Shown: positions 8,492 to 16,257, counted from the stretch's first letter. The stretch is DNA of 64,000 bases from Butyrivibrio sp. Su6 (GCF_900108105.1 NZ_FNUR01000002.1:124001-188000), one strand, 5' to 3'. The notes: generated by a model not told the origin, from the sequence alone. Program-made: numbers and translations.

Positions 8492-8893
8492 ATGGACACT
8501 TCCAGAAAGACAATAAACGTAGTAGCTGCGCTGATCAGAGACGGTAAAAGAGTTTTTGCCACAGCTAGAGGCTATGGGAATTATAAAGGTTGGTGGGAAT
8601 TTCCGGGCGGAAAAGTTGAACCTGGAGAAAGCCCTGAAGATGCTTTAGTAAGAGAAATTAGAGAAGAGCTTGATTCAGAGATCAGCGTTGATGAGTATAT
8701 TAGTACAATTGAACATGATTATCCGGAGTTTCATCTATCCATGCGGTGTTACTGGTGTAGTTTGATATCAGGAGATCTTGTGCTAAAAGAAGCTGAGGAT
8801 GCTAAGTGGCTTGATGTTGATACCATTGATTCAGTTAAGTGGCTTCCGGCGGATATTACTTTGATAGATGAGATCAAGAAGAGGATGGCGTAA
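8492..8893 (+). CDS. Nudix hydrolase (MutT-like), copy 1
   Basis: 133 aa from ATG 8492, with AGAGG seven bases upstream. The Nudix box runs from the second G of FPGGKVEPGE through REIREEL, with the metal-binding REIREE core intact. The glycine usual after the second EE pair is replaced by D-S. The short length and the GYGNYKGWWEFPGGK context resemble MutT/CTP-pyrophosphohydrolase enzymes that clean oxidised or modified nucleotides, but the substrate is inferred only. A nearly identical paralogue lies at 37511-37915, also downstream of a TACGGATAA array. It is followed 15 bp later by the AlkZ-related gene, so a nucleotide/DNA-damage operon is plausible. Confidence 0.9.
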   Translation: MDTSRKTINVVAALIRDGKRVFATARGYGNYKGWWEFPGGKVEPGESPEDALVREIREELDSEISVDEYISTIEHDYPEFHLSMRCYWCSLISGDLVLKEAEDAKWLDVDTIDSVKWLPADITLIDEIKKRMA

Positions 8894-8908
8894 GCTTTGA
8901 GGTGAGCA

Positions 8909-9673
8909 ATGGGAAATGAAAACGGAACCTGGATTATGTACGGCGTTGAGTGGGATGACCCTGAATGCCTGCATACAGTTCAGGATGCAATTGATTACAT
9001 AAATGAAGTAGGATTTTTGCCACTTTTTAAGAATGATATTCCGGGATTTTCACTTGAGGAGCGCACTGCAGTTGAATTTTGGTGGTGTGGAGATCCTAAA
9101 GTGGATCCCTGGGAGTGGCGTGAACTTATTGCCAGGAGCGGAGAAGTTGCTTATGGCAAGTTCTTTGAGAAAAAGGCTGGATTCATATCCAAAGAGTGGC
9201 TTCCATATTTTGTGAATTATCGCAGGGATGGATATGATTTTGATGCGCTCTGGGATGATGAGAAGGCTTCAAGGCGCCAGAAAAAGATAATGGACTGCTT
9301 TGATATAGAGGGTGAGCTGTATTCTAATGATCTCAAGCAGAAGGCTGGTTTTGCTAAAGGCGGAGAAAAGGGCTTTGATGGGACTGTTACTGACCTTCAG
9401 ATGAAGACATATCTTTGTGTCAAGGATTTCAGACAGCGTAAGAACAAAAAGGGCGAGCTTTATGGCTGGCCGATAGCTGTTTATGCAAAGCCTGAGGCTT
9501 TGTGGGGGTATGAGTATGTGACTTCAAGGTACAGTGAGATTCCAGAAGTGTCAGGGAAGGCAATTGCCCAGCACATTATGGAGTTGTACCCAGTAGCAAA
9601 CGCAGATCAGATAAAAAGACTTATCGGCGGAGCTTTTGGTACAGAAGTAAAGACGAAAAAAAAGAGATCTTAG
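8909..9673 (+). CDS. AlkZ-related (YcaQ-like) protein
   Basis: 254 aa; GAGGTG lies four bases upstream of ATG. The sequence is rich in W and aromatics (VEFWWCGDPKVDPWEWRELI, GWPIAVYAKPEALWGYEY) with a basic C-terminus (KTKKKRS). This pattern matches proteins annotated as AlkZ-related, distant relatives of the winged-helix DNA glycosylases that unhook interstrand crosslinks. I recognise the family by overall resemblance, not by a catalytic motif, so activity is uncertain. It is co-directional with Nudix copy 1. A possible C-terminal remnant of a relative is at 34630-34713. Confidence 0.55.
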   Translation: MGNENGTWIMYGVEWDDPECLHTVQDAIDYINEVGFLPLFKNDIPGFSLEERTAVEFWWCGDPKVDPWEWRELIARSGEVAYGKFFEKKAGFISKEWLPYFVNYRRDGYDFDALWDDEKASRRQKKIMDCFDIEGELYSNDLKQKAGFAKGGEKGFDGTVTDLQMKTYLCVKDFRQRKNKKGELYGWPIAVYAKPEALWGYEYVTSRYSEIPEVSGKAIAQHIMELYPVANADQIKRLIGGAFGTEVKTKKKRS

Positions 9674-9707
9674 TTTCCGGTGGATCAAAGATGGATATGA
9701 GGCAACT

Positions 9708-10010
9708 GTGAAGAATCATAAGAAAGCCGTGGTTGGACTTTCTGTAGCATTTGAAACTTTGGGAAAATATGAACAGTCGAAGCGGGTGTATGACGATCTT
9801 GGCAGTATTAAAGGCCTTAGTTCCGATAATATCACATGTCTTTTAAATATGGGAATTGATAACGTTGGGCTGCTTGTTCTTCTTGCCCGTCAAAAGAGAT
9901 GGGAGTGGCAAGTGTTTGGAATTGGTGACTATGCAGCTACGCATATAGAGAAGCTGCTATATGATGAGGGCCTGGATGTGGATATTCAGGATAGAAGTCA
10001 TTTTGTTTGA
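9708..10010 (+). CDS. Conserved-looking hypothetical protein
   Basis: 100 aa from a GTG start at 9708 with TGAGG five bases upstream; the nearby ATG at 9691 is stopped after six codons. No family recognised. It is predicted soluble and mostly helical (LLNMGIDNVGLLVLLARQKR). It lies 34 bp after the AlkZ-related gene, so probably co-transcribed. Its last 12 codons, including VDIQDRSHF, are also present as a detached fragment at 50269-50305 in the chimeric block. Confidence 0.55.
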   Translation: MKNHKKAVVGLSVAFETLGKYEQSKRVYDDLGSIKGLSSDNITCLLNMGIDNVGLLVLLARQKRWEWQVFGIGDYAATHIEKLLYDEGLDVDIQDRSHFV

Positions 10011-10024
10011 GAGGGTTGAGTAGT

Positions 10025-10164
10025 ATGGACGTAAATGAAAAAGACTGGAAGCTTTTCAGAAAGTACCTTCCTGATTGGCAGGAGAACTACATGGAAACAA
10101 TGAAGGCAGCGATATTGACTTCAGAGGCGTTGCATTGCAGATGCCATCTGATCTGTTGGGAATG
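10025..10164 (+). pseudogene. Truncated copy of the 50.3-kb hypothetical gene, fused to another gene tail
   Basis: ATG 10025 with GAGAGGG upstream starts MDVNEKDWKLFRKYLPDWQE, identical to the start of the 110-aa protein ending at 50630. Homology stops after NYME; the frame then runs to a TGA at 10164. In another frame the following DNA encodes a tail with FRGVALQMPSDLLGMTEF, ending at about 10203, which looks like the C-terminus of an unrelated gene. This is a deletion junction. Confidence 0.8.
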
Positions 10165-10219
10165 ACTGAATTTGACCAGTACGAAGATGATAGAGGTTTC
10201 TAACAAAAATATGCTGTTG

Positions 10220-10298
10220 GTGACATATTTTAGAATGATTATGTCACAGAAAGCAATAATAATGAAAAATGCCAAAAATTATGTTATACTTAACATAA
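10220..10298 (+). promoter_or_regulatory. Two dyads upstream of the HTH/ATPase/TOPRIM operon
   Basis: A perfect 7-bp inverted repeat GTGACAT/ATGTCAC (10220-10226, 10241-10247) is followed by a second, TTATGTT/AACATAA (10279-10285, 10292-10298). The second overlaps a TATACT -10-like hexamer and ends just before the SD AGGAGG. They are likely operators for the HTH protein encoded by the first gene. Confidence 0.55.
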
Positions 10299-10313
10299 AA
10301 GGAGGCCTCTTAT

Positions 10314-10634
10314 ATGAATAATGCAGAAATAAAGACCATATTAGAGCAGATAAACAATCTAAAGAGCCCAAGTGTAGAACAAAAAATTGATTATGATTCA
10401 AATAAAGCAGTAAAAAACGTATTAGCGGGAGTGTCAGAAGAAATACAAAGAGTAATGGATGTTAATGATTTCACTCAAGAAGATCTATGCAGAATAACTG
10501 ATATGTCTCAATCTAACATCAGCAAAATATTAAATGGTAAGGTGGTTCCCAAAATTGAGACTTTACAAAAAATAGCAGAGGCAACGCATACAAAACTTGT
10601 TATTAGCTTTGAGCATCTTGATGGAGATTACTGA
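10314..10634 (+). CDS. XRE-family HTH regulator/antitoxin-like protein
   Basis: 106 aa. Residues 1-45 form a charged helical N-terminus. Residues 50-100 are a Cro/CI helix-turn-helix (FTQEDLCRITDMSQSNISKI, then GKVVPKIETLQKIAEA). AGGAGG precedes the start. Its stop is two bases before the ATPase ATG, and the dyad upstream fits autoregulation. Within the three-gene operon it is best read as the repressor or antitoxin-like control gene for the ATPase and TOPRIM pair. Confidence 0.75.
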   Translation: MNNAEIKTILEQINNLKSPSVEQKIDYDSNKAVKNVLAGVSEEIQRVMDVNDFTQEDLCRITDMSQSNISKILNGKVVPKIETLQKIAEATHTKLVISFEHLDGDY

Positions 10635-10636
10635 TT

Positions 10637-11761
10637 ATGGCATATATAAAATCAATTGAAATAAACCAATTTAGAAGCATTAAGAAACTTTCTGTTTCGG
10701 GTTTTTCAAACATTAATCTAATTGTCGGAGATAATAATAGTGGTAAAACCACATTATTGGAAGCTATCCAATTGCTGTTTGCAAAGTCACAGCTTGGATC
10801 GATCAAACCTGTGATAGATCAGAGAACAGTACTTAGTCCGGATAAGAGCAGTTTTTATGTGTCATTTATTAAAATGTTCAATGCGGCGGAAAGCAGGGAT
10901 CAATTAGAATTTGATATCTCTGCGGAAAGTAAAAGAGGTATTTTACACCTTCAAATAAGCGGAAATGAAAAAGTGATTTCTGGGGAGGAGGCGCTTCAGA
11001 TATCCTCTTTGTCATCACGCCAAAAAACTCAGTACAAAAGAGAGGCGGCATATTTGCCAGAAAACGCAAAGATCTTTACAGGTAGTATTGCTAAACAGGT
11101 TGGTAAAAAGATAACGGAGGATGGCATAAGATGTACATCTCTTGATTCTTTAGCATCTTTATCTGACATTAGGAAAGAAGTTCATTATATCCCTTCTTTT
11201 GGTCATATGCGTTATGATCTACTTCAGAACATCGTGGATGATCTAGATTACAAAAAGCTGGTAATAGATATTTTGAGACAATTTGACAAGGATATAGCTG
11301 ATATATGCTATACAAAGGCAGATGATGGATCTTTTTTGGAAACAATAATTACGAAGAATGGGATAACAATGCCTTTCTCTGTATATGGTGATGGTATTAA
11401 GAAGATACTATATATTCTCAATAGACTGTATGCCGCTTCTAATTCAATATTACTGATTGATGAGATTGAGACTGGGCTGCATAAAAAATACTTTGATATT
11501 CTATTCCCGGTAGTGTTTGAATTGGCCAAAAAGTTTAATGTTCAGATGTTTATTGCAACTCACAGCATAGAAGCGATAGATGCAATTCTTAGATATGGTA
11601 ATTATGAGAATTCTAATGAGAAAGAAGATCCAATCAAGGTGATTACTTTGAAGAAGGTTGATTTTAGCGATGGATTTGAAAGTAACATAGTTGCCAGAAA
11701 TGTTACTGGGAAATATGTGTATGATAACAGGATGGCATTTGATTTTGAGGTGCGCTTATGA
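10637..11761 (+). CDS. AAA_15/AAA_21-type (OLD-like) ATPase
   Basis: 374 aa. It starts with the typical FRSIKKLSVSGFSNINLIVG followed by Walker A GDNNSGKTT (about 32-40). A middle helical insertion (about 80-225) precedes SVYGDGIKKIL, then Walker B LLIDEIETGLH and ATHSIEAIDA (His switch). This is the RecF/OLD-like ATPase module that pairs with TOPRIM nucleases in OLD, Gabija and PARIS defence. The next gene starts inside its stop codon (ATGA overlap) and encodes a TOPRIM protein, so the two likely form one complex. Confidence 0.85.
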   Translation: MAYIKSIEINQFRSIKKLSVSGFSNINLIVGDNNSGKTTLLEAIQLLFAKSQLGSIKPVIDQRTVLSPDKSSFYVSFIKMFNAAESRDQLEFDISAESKRGILHLQISGNEKVISGEEALQISSLSSRQKTQYKREAAYLPENAKIFTGSIAKQVGKKITEDGIRCTSLDSLASLSDIRKEVHYIPSFGHMRYDLLQNIVDDLDYKKLVIDILRQFDKDIADICYTKADDGSFLETIITKNGITMPFSVYGDGIKKILYILNRLYAASNSILLIDEIETGLHKKYFDILFPVVFELAKKFNVQMFIATHSIEAIDAILRYGNYENSNEKEDPIKVITLKKVDFSDGFESNIVARNVTGKYVYDNRMAFDFEVRL

Positions 11762-12501
11762 TTGAAATAGTTCTTGTCGAAGGCGTATCTGATGTTCGGT
11801 TGATCAGCTATTATCTGCAAAATATATATGGATGGAAGCATGAGAATAGTAATGCGTTGGGCATTACAGCGAATGATGAGTATGAGCACATTGAGAGCCT
11901 GTCCAAGCAAGAAAACCAGTTAGTATTATGCGGGGTTGGTGGTAATGGAAAATTCGCTTCTTTTGTTGAGAAACATCGTGTAAACATGATGCTTGTTGAA
12001 AAAGAAATAGCATCATTGATGGTTGTAACAGATAGAGATGAAGATTCCGATGCTAAGGTTGGAAGAAAAATCGGTAAATCTTTAGAATCCATTTTAATAA
12101 GGGCGGGGGAATGGATTAGCAATGATATTGTTGATTCTTTTGGACAGCGTAAAATTATAAACACATATCTATTAGTAATACCACCCAATGAAAATGGAGC
12201 CTTAGAAAGAGTTATTATCAATGCCCTTAATGATATTCCTGAAGAAAAGGAATTGATTCAGGAAGTGAAGAAATTTATAGAATCATTAAAAAATGGGTTG
12301 GTTAAGGAACTGGAACAAACTAACAAGTATGACAAGGCTGCAGTTGGTACTTTTTTTAGTGTAAGAAATCCGCAAAATGCATTACGCTCTTTCGGAGTCT
12401 TTTTGCATAAAGTAGATTGGACAAAATCAGAGTACTTAAAAGACCTGTTTTTGCCATTTATGTATTTAGGAACTGAAAAGCCAATTAAGGAAAAAGAGTG
12501 A
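11758..12501 (+). CDS. TOPRIM-domain protein (DUF3226/OLD-nuclease-like)
   Basis: 247 aa, overlapping the ATPase stop by four bases. It carries a TOPRIM signature: acidic E8 in VLVEGVSD and the DxDxD cluster VVTDRDEDSD (D92, D94, D96). A glycine-rich CGVGGNGKF lies between them. This resembles DUF3226-type or split-OLD nucleases, which use divalent metal to cut nucleic acid. Separate ATPase and TOPRIM chains recall PARIS AriA/AriB, but AriB carries DUF4435 and the match here is only at motif level. A role in phage defence is inferred from the operon. Confidence 0.75.
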   Translation: MIEIVLVEGVSDVRLISYYLQNIYGWKHENSNALGITANDEYEHIESLSKQENQLVLCGVGGNGKFASFVEKHRVNMMLVEKEIASLMVVTDRDEDSDAKVGRKIGKSLESILIRAGEWISNDIVDSFGQRKIINTYLLVIPPNENGALERVIINALNDIPEEKELIQEVKKFIESLKNGLVKELEQTNKYDKAAVGTFFSVRNPQNALRSFGVFLHKVDWTKSEYLKDLFLPFMYLGTEKPIKEKE

Positions 12502-12504
12502 TCT

Positions 12505-12690
12505 TTTACAACAACACACTCATAGATATCATGAGTTCTTATCTGACATAGATAGGAAGCTGGTGACAGCTGGGATGAGGATGAGATTTACTTCGTTCTT
12601 GACGAAATAAGACGGTCATTCCCGCAGGCCGAATTTGAACAGAAATCATATTGCTCTGGCATTATTAAGATTGGGAGAGGTAATAATTAG
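12505..12690 (+). pseudogene. Frameshifted gene remnant
   Basis: Two adjacent frames together look coding. The first gives HRYHEFLSDIDRKLVTAG. A switch near 12570 then gives a stretch including YFVLDEIRRSFPQAEFEQKS, ending at TAG 12690. No start codon and no recognised family. It separates the defence-like operon from the acetyltransferase gene. Confidence 0.45.
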
Positions 12691-12695
12691 AAATA

Positions 12696-13214
12696 ATGAA
12701 ATTAGACAACAAGTTAATTGCAGAAAGAATTGCTATTAGAAATTATGAGATACAAGATAAAGAGTTTTGTACCGGTATGTGGTATGACAAGGATAATGGA
12801 AAGTATCTAAGTGACCCTACAGAGGAATATGTAGATGAAGTGTTTCAAAATGCTGTAGATACATTGCAGGACAGCGAAGATGGGTTCTACTTTGTAATTG
12901 AAGATGTTTCAGATGGTAAAAGAATAGGTTCTTGCTGCGCATTTCCTAATGATGATGGAAATAGCATAGATATTGGATATTGCATAAACAAAAAGTTTTG
13001 GAGAAATGGTTATGCTACTGAGGCTGTTGGAAAACTGGTGGAGTGGGCTTCACAACAGGCTTATAAATCAATCACAGCAGAGGTGGCCAAAGAGAATGAA
13101 GCATCATGCGGTCTTATGAAAAAGCTTGGATTTCAAGTTAAAGAAGAAACGTCATTTAAGAAGTATCATATGGATATTACTTATGACAGCTATGTTTTTG
13201 AATACATAATCTAG
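12696..13214 (+). CDS. GNAT N-acetyltransferase (RimJ/RimL-like)
   Basis: 172 aa. The acetyl-CoA binding region reads NKKFWRNGYATEAVGKLVEW, with the R/Q-x-x-G-x-A loop represented by RNGYA. It is followed by the substrate-pocket segment NEASCGLMKKLGFQ typical of RimJ/RimL-type acetyltransferases. The substrate could be a protein N-terminus or a small amine. The closest SD-like GAGAGG is 15 bases upstream, longer than ideal. It shares no obvious operon with its neighbours. Confidence 0.85.
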   Translation: MKLDNKLIAERIAIRNYEIQDKEFCTGMWYDKDNGKYLSDPTEEYVDEVFQNAVDTLQDSEDGFYFVIEDVSDGKRIGSCCAFPNDDGNSIDIGYCINKKFWRNGYATEAVGKLVEWASQQAYKSITAEVAKENEASCGLMKKLGFQVKEETSFKKYHMDITYDSYVFEYII

Positions 13215-13229
13215 CAAGGACTTTTAGTA

Positions 13230-13466
13230 ATGAAAATGATGGTTAGCGCCTGCCTCTTAGGGCAGAATTGCAAATACAGCGGTGGCAACAACTACAGTGA
13301 GAAAGTCGCTGAGTATATCAAAGGGCATGAAGTTATTTCGGTATGCCCGGAGGTTGCTGGTGGGCTTCCTACACCAAGGATTCCTTGGATTCACATATCA
13401 AGGCATGATCGACGGCTGCTGCGTATTTAGGCTTAATGTGGAGGATGAATACAAGGAGCAAAAATG
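13230..13466 (+). pseudogene. DUF523 protein, truncated or frameshifted
   Basis: ATG 13230 starts KMMVSACLLGQNCKYSGGNN and continues to SVCPEVAGGLPTPR, the hallmark N-terminus of DUF523 proteins with conserved Cys residues. These are normally about 140-150 aa. Here the frame shifts into an unrelated tail and stops at 13430 after 66 codons. A different frame (GFTYQGMIDGCC onward) reaches 13466. An internal deletion is the simplest explanation. Confidence 0.8.
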
Positions 13467-13847
13467 AATCAATCCGAACTGATCAAGAAGGTCGGCTCTT
13501 CTATGTACCAACAATTAAATAATATAGGCTACGCAACTGCGGTTCAGACACTGATGGATATGCAGATTCTTTCTAAAGAGGACTATGAAAAATGGCGTAA
13601 TGGACAGGTTCCTTATTTGGAAAAAGTTTGCCATATCAACCTTAAGAAACTGGCATCAGTTCTCCAGGAGATGAAACGTTACGCAGCCAAGAACAATCTA
13701 AAGCCCAGCTACACATTTTATAAGCAGTGGGGACGAAAGAATAAATCTACAAAACAGCTACGGTTCAGTAAGACCGGTAATGAATACATGGAAAAGCTTT
13801 ATGCTACTCATTATGTAAAGAATAAGGCAGAAGAAACGGAGGAATGA
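13464..13847 (+). CDS. Conserved hypothetical basic protein
   Basis: 127 aa with AAGGAGC before ATG. Residues 15-50 look like a winged or helical domain; residues 80-115 contain LKPSYTFYKQWGRKNKSTKQ, RFSKTGN and YATHYV. That C-terminal signature (LxPSxTxYxxWG...LRFSKSGNP...YATHxV) recurs in small uncharacterised bacterial proteins. No catalytic motif seen. It ends four bases before ATG 13850 and is co-translated with the next small gene. Confidence 0.65.
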   Translation: MNQSELIKKVGSSMYQQLNNIGYATAVQTLMDMQILSKEDYEKWRNGQVPYLEKVCHINLKKLASVLQEMKRYAAKNNLKPSYTFYKQWGRKNKSTKQLRFSKTGNEYMEKLYATHYVKNKAEETEE

Positions 13848-13849
13848 CA

Positions 13850-14056
13850 ATGAGTAAGTATGTTTCACTGGACAAACGAAGTAAGAAAGCGCAAAAAGAG
13901 TACCATTCCAAACAGAGACGCACTTGGGGAGAGATAAATCCTGTAACAAGAAGCGTTCCAAGTGGAAAGGCCTACAACCGCAAGAAGGAAAAAGAGAGGA
14001 TCAGCAAAGAATTCAGAGATGGATTTGGAGCTGATTCTTTTTTGTTGGCGGTATAA
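13850..14056 (+). CDS. Small basic hypothetical protein
   Basis: 68 aa from ATG 13850, seven bases after GGAGG; the ATG at 13844 is only one base after the SD. The protein is very basic (DKRSKKAQKEYHSKQRRTWG) and ends ERISKEFRDGFGADSFLLAV. A decayed paralogue of this C-terminus is at 21191-21276. It may bind nucleic acid by charge, but no fold was recognised. Confidence 0.6.
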   Translation: MSKYVSLDKRSKKAQKEYHSKQRRTWGEINPVTRSVPSGKAYNRKKEKERISKEFRDGFGADSFLLAV

Positions 14057-14099
14057 ACAATTAAAGAGAATTACCGATATATAAGATAGCAAAAGGAAT

Positions 14100-14147
14100 G
14101 CGTGTCTTTTCAATGGATTGATTATCCTATGAAGGGGCACGTTTTTT
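14100..14147 (+). terminator. Possible intrinsic terminator
   Basis: CGTGTC pairs with GGCACG around a long loop and is followed by TTTTTT. The stem is only 6 bp, so confidence is modest. Confidence 0.4.
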
Positions 14148-14171
14148 GTTACCATCTAGGAGGCTTGCATT

Positions 14172-14573
14172 ATGGGTATAGCAGCATTGGCACTTGATCG
14201 TTATGCGGACAATACATATTCTGTTGCGGGAAAAGAGAATTATACAGGCGTAGATGAGACATCTAAATGTTTTGGTTCTCATCTCAGTGAAGCCAGTGAG
14301 ATGAAATGTCCTTATAACTTCCTGGCAAAGAATGGCATCATCAATTACAATGGTGTGATTTTTGAATGCGATTATCAGCAGAATGCCATAACCCTGGGAA
14401 ATATGTATGAGAAGGAAAAGGAGCTTAAAATCTATCTTCCAAGTGGCGGAGCTCTTCATGTGAACGTGGATGACATTCAGGAAGCTTTGAAGGAAAAAGA
14501 GGAAAAGCAAGCCGAAGAAGAATACGAAGATAAGATCCAGAAACTATTTGATGAGAGGAAGGAGCTTGCATGA
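14172..14573 (+). CDS. Hypothetical protein, C-terminal coiled coil
   Basis: 133 aa; AGGAGG lies eight bases before ATG. The N-terminal part includes MKCPYNFLAKNGIINYNGVI and YLPSGGALHVNVDD, a beta-rich look. The last 35 residues are a charged coiled coil (EALKEKEEKQAEEEYEDKIQ). No family name known to me, although similar small proteins occur in pairs in Lachnospiraceae. It overlaps the next gene by ATGA, so the two are translationally coupled. Confidence 0.6.
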   Translation: MGIAALALDRYADNTYSVAGKENYTGVDETSKCFGSHLSEASEMKCPYNFLAKNGIINYNGVIFECDYQQNAITLGNMYEKEKELKIYLPSGGALHVNVDDIQEALKEKEEKQAEEEYEDKIQKLFDERKELA

Positions 14574-15217
14574 GTTTTTATGCTATTGATTCTTATGACA
14601 GACGAAATGATCACAGCTGGTATAAGACAGCTGCAACCAGTGCAGTCACAGCGAGTGCTCTGAATAAGCCCTTTGCGGTAGAATTGACATCTACAACGTC
14701 CATGGCGCCATCTGCAGGAGATGGTAAAGTACTTGGAATGTCTGCAATTGCCGTTGGCCCAAATGCTTCCCAGACAATGATTGCAAGATATTCGGAAAAT
14801 TCTACTGAACAGAATCCTATAATTACGGTCTCGCTTGGTGATTATGGCTCTTATAATATCAGTGTAAAAGATGTTGATCCAAAAGAAGCGACGCAGATAG
14901 AGATGTTTGCCCTATGCTCATACATGGATGATAAGAACATTACCTGCCCAGGCTCTTTTGGCTCATATAACAGGCTAAAGAGCTATATACAGACTGCCAT
15001 TGATATGGATGAGCTCCCGGATATCAACAATCATCTGAATTCTACTAAGAAAATCAATTGGCTCAATTGGCTCGATGTAGCAATGAAAAATCAGGTCACG
15101 GACCAGTATTCTTATCAGGAGAGATCCGAGCAGATTAAGCTAAGATCATACTTTGAGAAGCAACACCAGGATATTGAGCTGAGGAAAAAGCTTGGAATTT
15201 TTATACTACAAGGCTAA
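14570..15217 (+). CDS. Hypothetical protein of a Lachnospiraceae paralogue family
   Basis: 215 aa, start overlapping the previous stop. A low-complexity Ser/Thr/Ala N-terminus (TAATSAVTASALNK) is followed by a conserved-looking block: GMSAIAVGPNASQTMIARYS, ITVSLGDYGSYNISVKDVDP and EMFALCSYMDD. I recognise this pattern from uncharacterised clostridial proteins, without known function. No signal peptide or TM. Co-transcribed with 14172-14573. Confidence 0.6.
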   Translation: MSFYAIDSYDRRNDHSWYKTAATSAVTASALNKPFAVELTSTTSMAPSAGDGKVLGMSAIAVGPNASQTMIARYSENSTEQNPIITVSLGDYGSYNISVKDVDPKEATQIEMFALCSYMDDKNITCPGSFGSYNRLKSYIQTAIDMDELPDINNHLNSTKKINWLNWLDVAMKNQVTDQYSYQERSEQIKLRSYFEKQHQDIELRKKLGIFILQG

Positions 15218-15306
15218 TAGACAACTAAACTTACCAGTGTTACTATACGATATAGAAAGAGATAAGCGGAGCAGATAAGAGCTCCCGGAAAGGAAAAGAA
15301 AGAGAC

Positions 15307-15450
15307 ATGACAACAATGAATCGCAATTATTGCCTCTATAGCGAAAGTTATGAATCATCACTCCAGAGTAAATCAGAGTGGATGTTTAATTTCATGCGCT
15401 CATTTAAGGATAGGCAAATGCGAGAAAATGTTGTTTTGGCAGGATCGTGA
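15307..15450 (+). CDS. Possible small protein or gene remnant (47 aa)
   Basis: ATG 15307 opens 47 codons ending MRENVVLAGS. The SD-like AAGGAAAAG is weak. The composition looks coding (CLYSESYESSLQSKSEW), so it may be a real small gene or the leftover end of a larger one. Otherwise 15218-15487 shows nothing convincing. Confidence 0.35.
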   Translation: MTTMNRNYCLYSESYESSLQSKSEWMFNFMRSFKDRQMRENVVLAGS

Positions 15451-15487
15451 TAGACAGGATCCTAGCTTATAGATGAACATGTTTAGC

Positions 15488-15524
15488 AGCTGCTTACCTC
15501 TTAGATGAGGCAGGCAGCTTTTTA
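15488..15524 (+). terminator. Intrinsic terminator
   Basis: Compound stem AGCTGC/GCAGCT with inner CCTC/GAGG, followed by TTTTT. It ends the upstream region before the tRNA module. Confidence 0.75.
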
Positions 15525-15536
15525 TTTTGCCTAAAA

Positions 15537-15605
15537 TGCAGAGTTGGCTCAATTGGTACAGCATCGGGAGCGACGCGAAGCGAGGACGCAGCAGTCCCAA
15601 AACTT
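15537..15605 (+). pseudogene. tRNA-like remnant upstream of tRNA-Leu
   Basis: GCAGAGTTGGCTCAATTGGT is a good tRNA D-arm context, and the 5' TGCA could pair with TGCA at the end. The anticodon arm is replaced by GC-rich sequence (AGCGACGCGAAGCGAGGACG) and no T-arm (GGTTCGAATCC) exists. It is a damaged or rearranged tRNA gene. Confidence 0.5.
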
Positions 15606-15687
15606 GCACGAGTGGCGAAGTTGGTAGACGCACCTGACTTAGGATCAGACGCTGAAAGGCATGTGGGTTCGAATCCCACCTCGTGTA
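15606..15687 (+). tRNA. tRNA-Leu(UAG)
   Basis: 82 nt; acceptor GCACGAG pairs with CTCGTGT (terminal G-U). Anticodon loop CTTAGGA gives UAG. It has a long variable arm as expected for Leu, and a GGGTTCGAATCCC T-arm. CCA is not encoded. The anticodon stem has one mismatch. First of six tRNA genes in this module. Confidence 0.88.
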
Positions 15688-15716
15688 CTTGGCCAGAGGC
15701 CAGAAAGGAGTCAAAA

Positions 15717-15974
15717 ATGACACAGAATATTCCAGCGATCGATATGGTCGCTACGGGACAGAGAATTACAGATTTAAGAGTGGCAGCCGGTATGTCTGTT
15801 AGGGATTTACAGGATGTGTTCGGTTTTGCTACTCCACAGGCGATTTACAAGTGGCAGCACGGAACTGCCATGCCAACACTTGACAATTTAGTCGTATTAG
15901 CAGCTGTTTTAGGTGTTGCTATGGATGACATTATCGTAGTTGAAGGGGAATGGCTTTATTCACTAAGCGCATGA
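15717..15974 (+). CDS. Small HTH (XRE-like) protein
   Basis: 85 aa from ATG 15717, with AGGAG six bases upstream; the frame is open farther upstream only because it runs through the tRNA. It carries an HTH (LRVAAGMSVRDLQDVFGFAT then IYKWQHGTAMPTLDNLVVLA) and ends MDDIIVVEGEW. It is homologous to 16686-16907. This family of about 70-85 aa HTH proteins is common in Lachnospiraceae. Its place between tRNA genes is unusual, and the mRNA and tRNAs are likely on one transcript. Confidence 0.8.
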   Translation: MTQNIPAIDMVATGQRITDLRVAAGMSVRDLQDVFGFATPQAIYKWQHGTAMPTLDNLVVLAAVLGVAMDDIIVVEGEWLYSLSA

Positions 15975-16013
15975 ACTGAATATAGATTAGCGGGCGTGAA
16001 AGCGCCTGCGCAT

Positions 16014-16087
16014 GGTTCCATAGTCTAAAGGGTTAGGACACTGGCCTTTCAAGCCAGAGATACCGGGTTCAAGTCCCGTTGGAATCA
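16014..16087 (+). tRNA. tRNA-Glu(UUC)
   Basis: 74 nt; acceptor GGTTCCA with TGGAATC, anticodon stem CTGGC/GCCAG around CTTTCAA. No encoded CCA. Four bases separate it from the next tRNA. Confidence 0.92.
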
Positions 16088-16091
16088 CTGA

Positions 16092-16165
16092 GGCTCCTTA
16101 GTCTAGTCGGCTAGGACGCCAGCCTCTCAAGCTGGAGATGTCGGGTTCAAACCCCGCAGGAGCTA
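16092..16165 (+). tRNA. tRNA-Glu(CUC)
   Basis: 74 nt; acceptor GGCTCCT with AGGAGCT, anticodon stem CCAGC/GCTGG around CTCTCAA. A second Glu isoacceptor next to the UUC one. Four-base spacer to tRNA-Tyr. Confidence 0.92.
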
Positions 16166-16169
16166 TTAC

Positions 16170-16253
16170 GGGTAGGTATGCCTAGTGGCGAAGGCAGGGG
16201 TCTGTAAAACCCTGACAACAGAAACACCGTGAGTTCGAGTCTCACCCTGCCCA
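16170..16253 (+). tRNA. tRNA-Tyr(GUA)
   Basis: 84 nt with a long variable arm; acceptor GGGTAGG with CCTGCCC, anticodon stem AGGGT/ACCCT around CTGTAAA. Four-base spacer to tRNA-Ser. Confidence 0.92.
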
Positions 16254-16257
16254 CTAT

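Noticed and set aside
15612..15716. N-terminal extension of the HTH protein
   Set aside because: The open frame runs through tRNA-Leu; AGGAG before ATG 15717 fixes the start.
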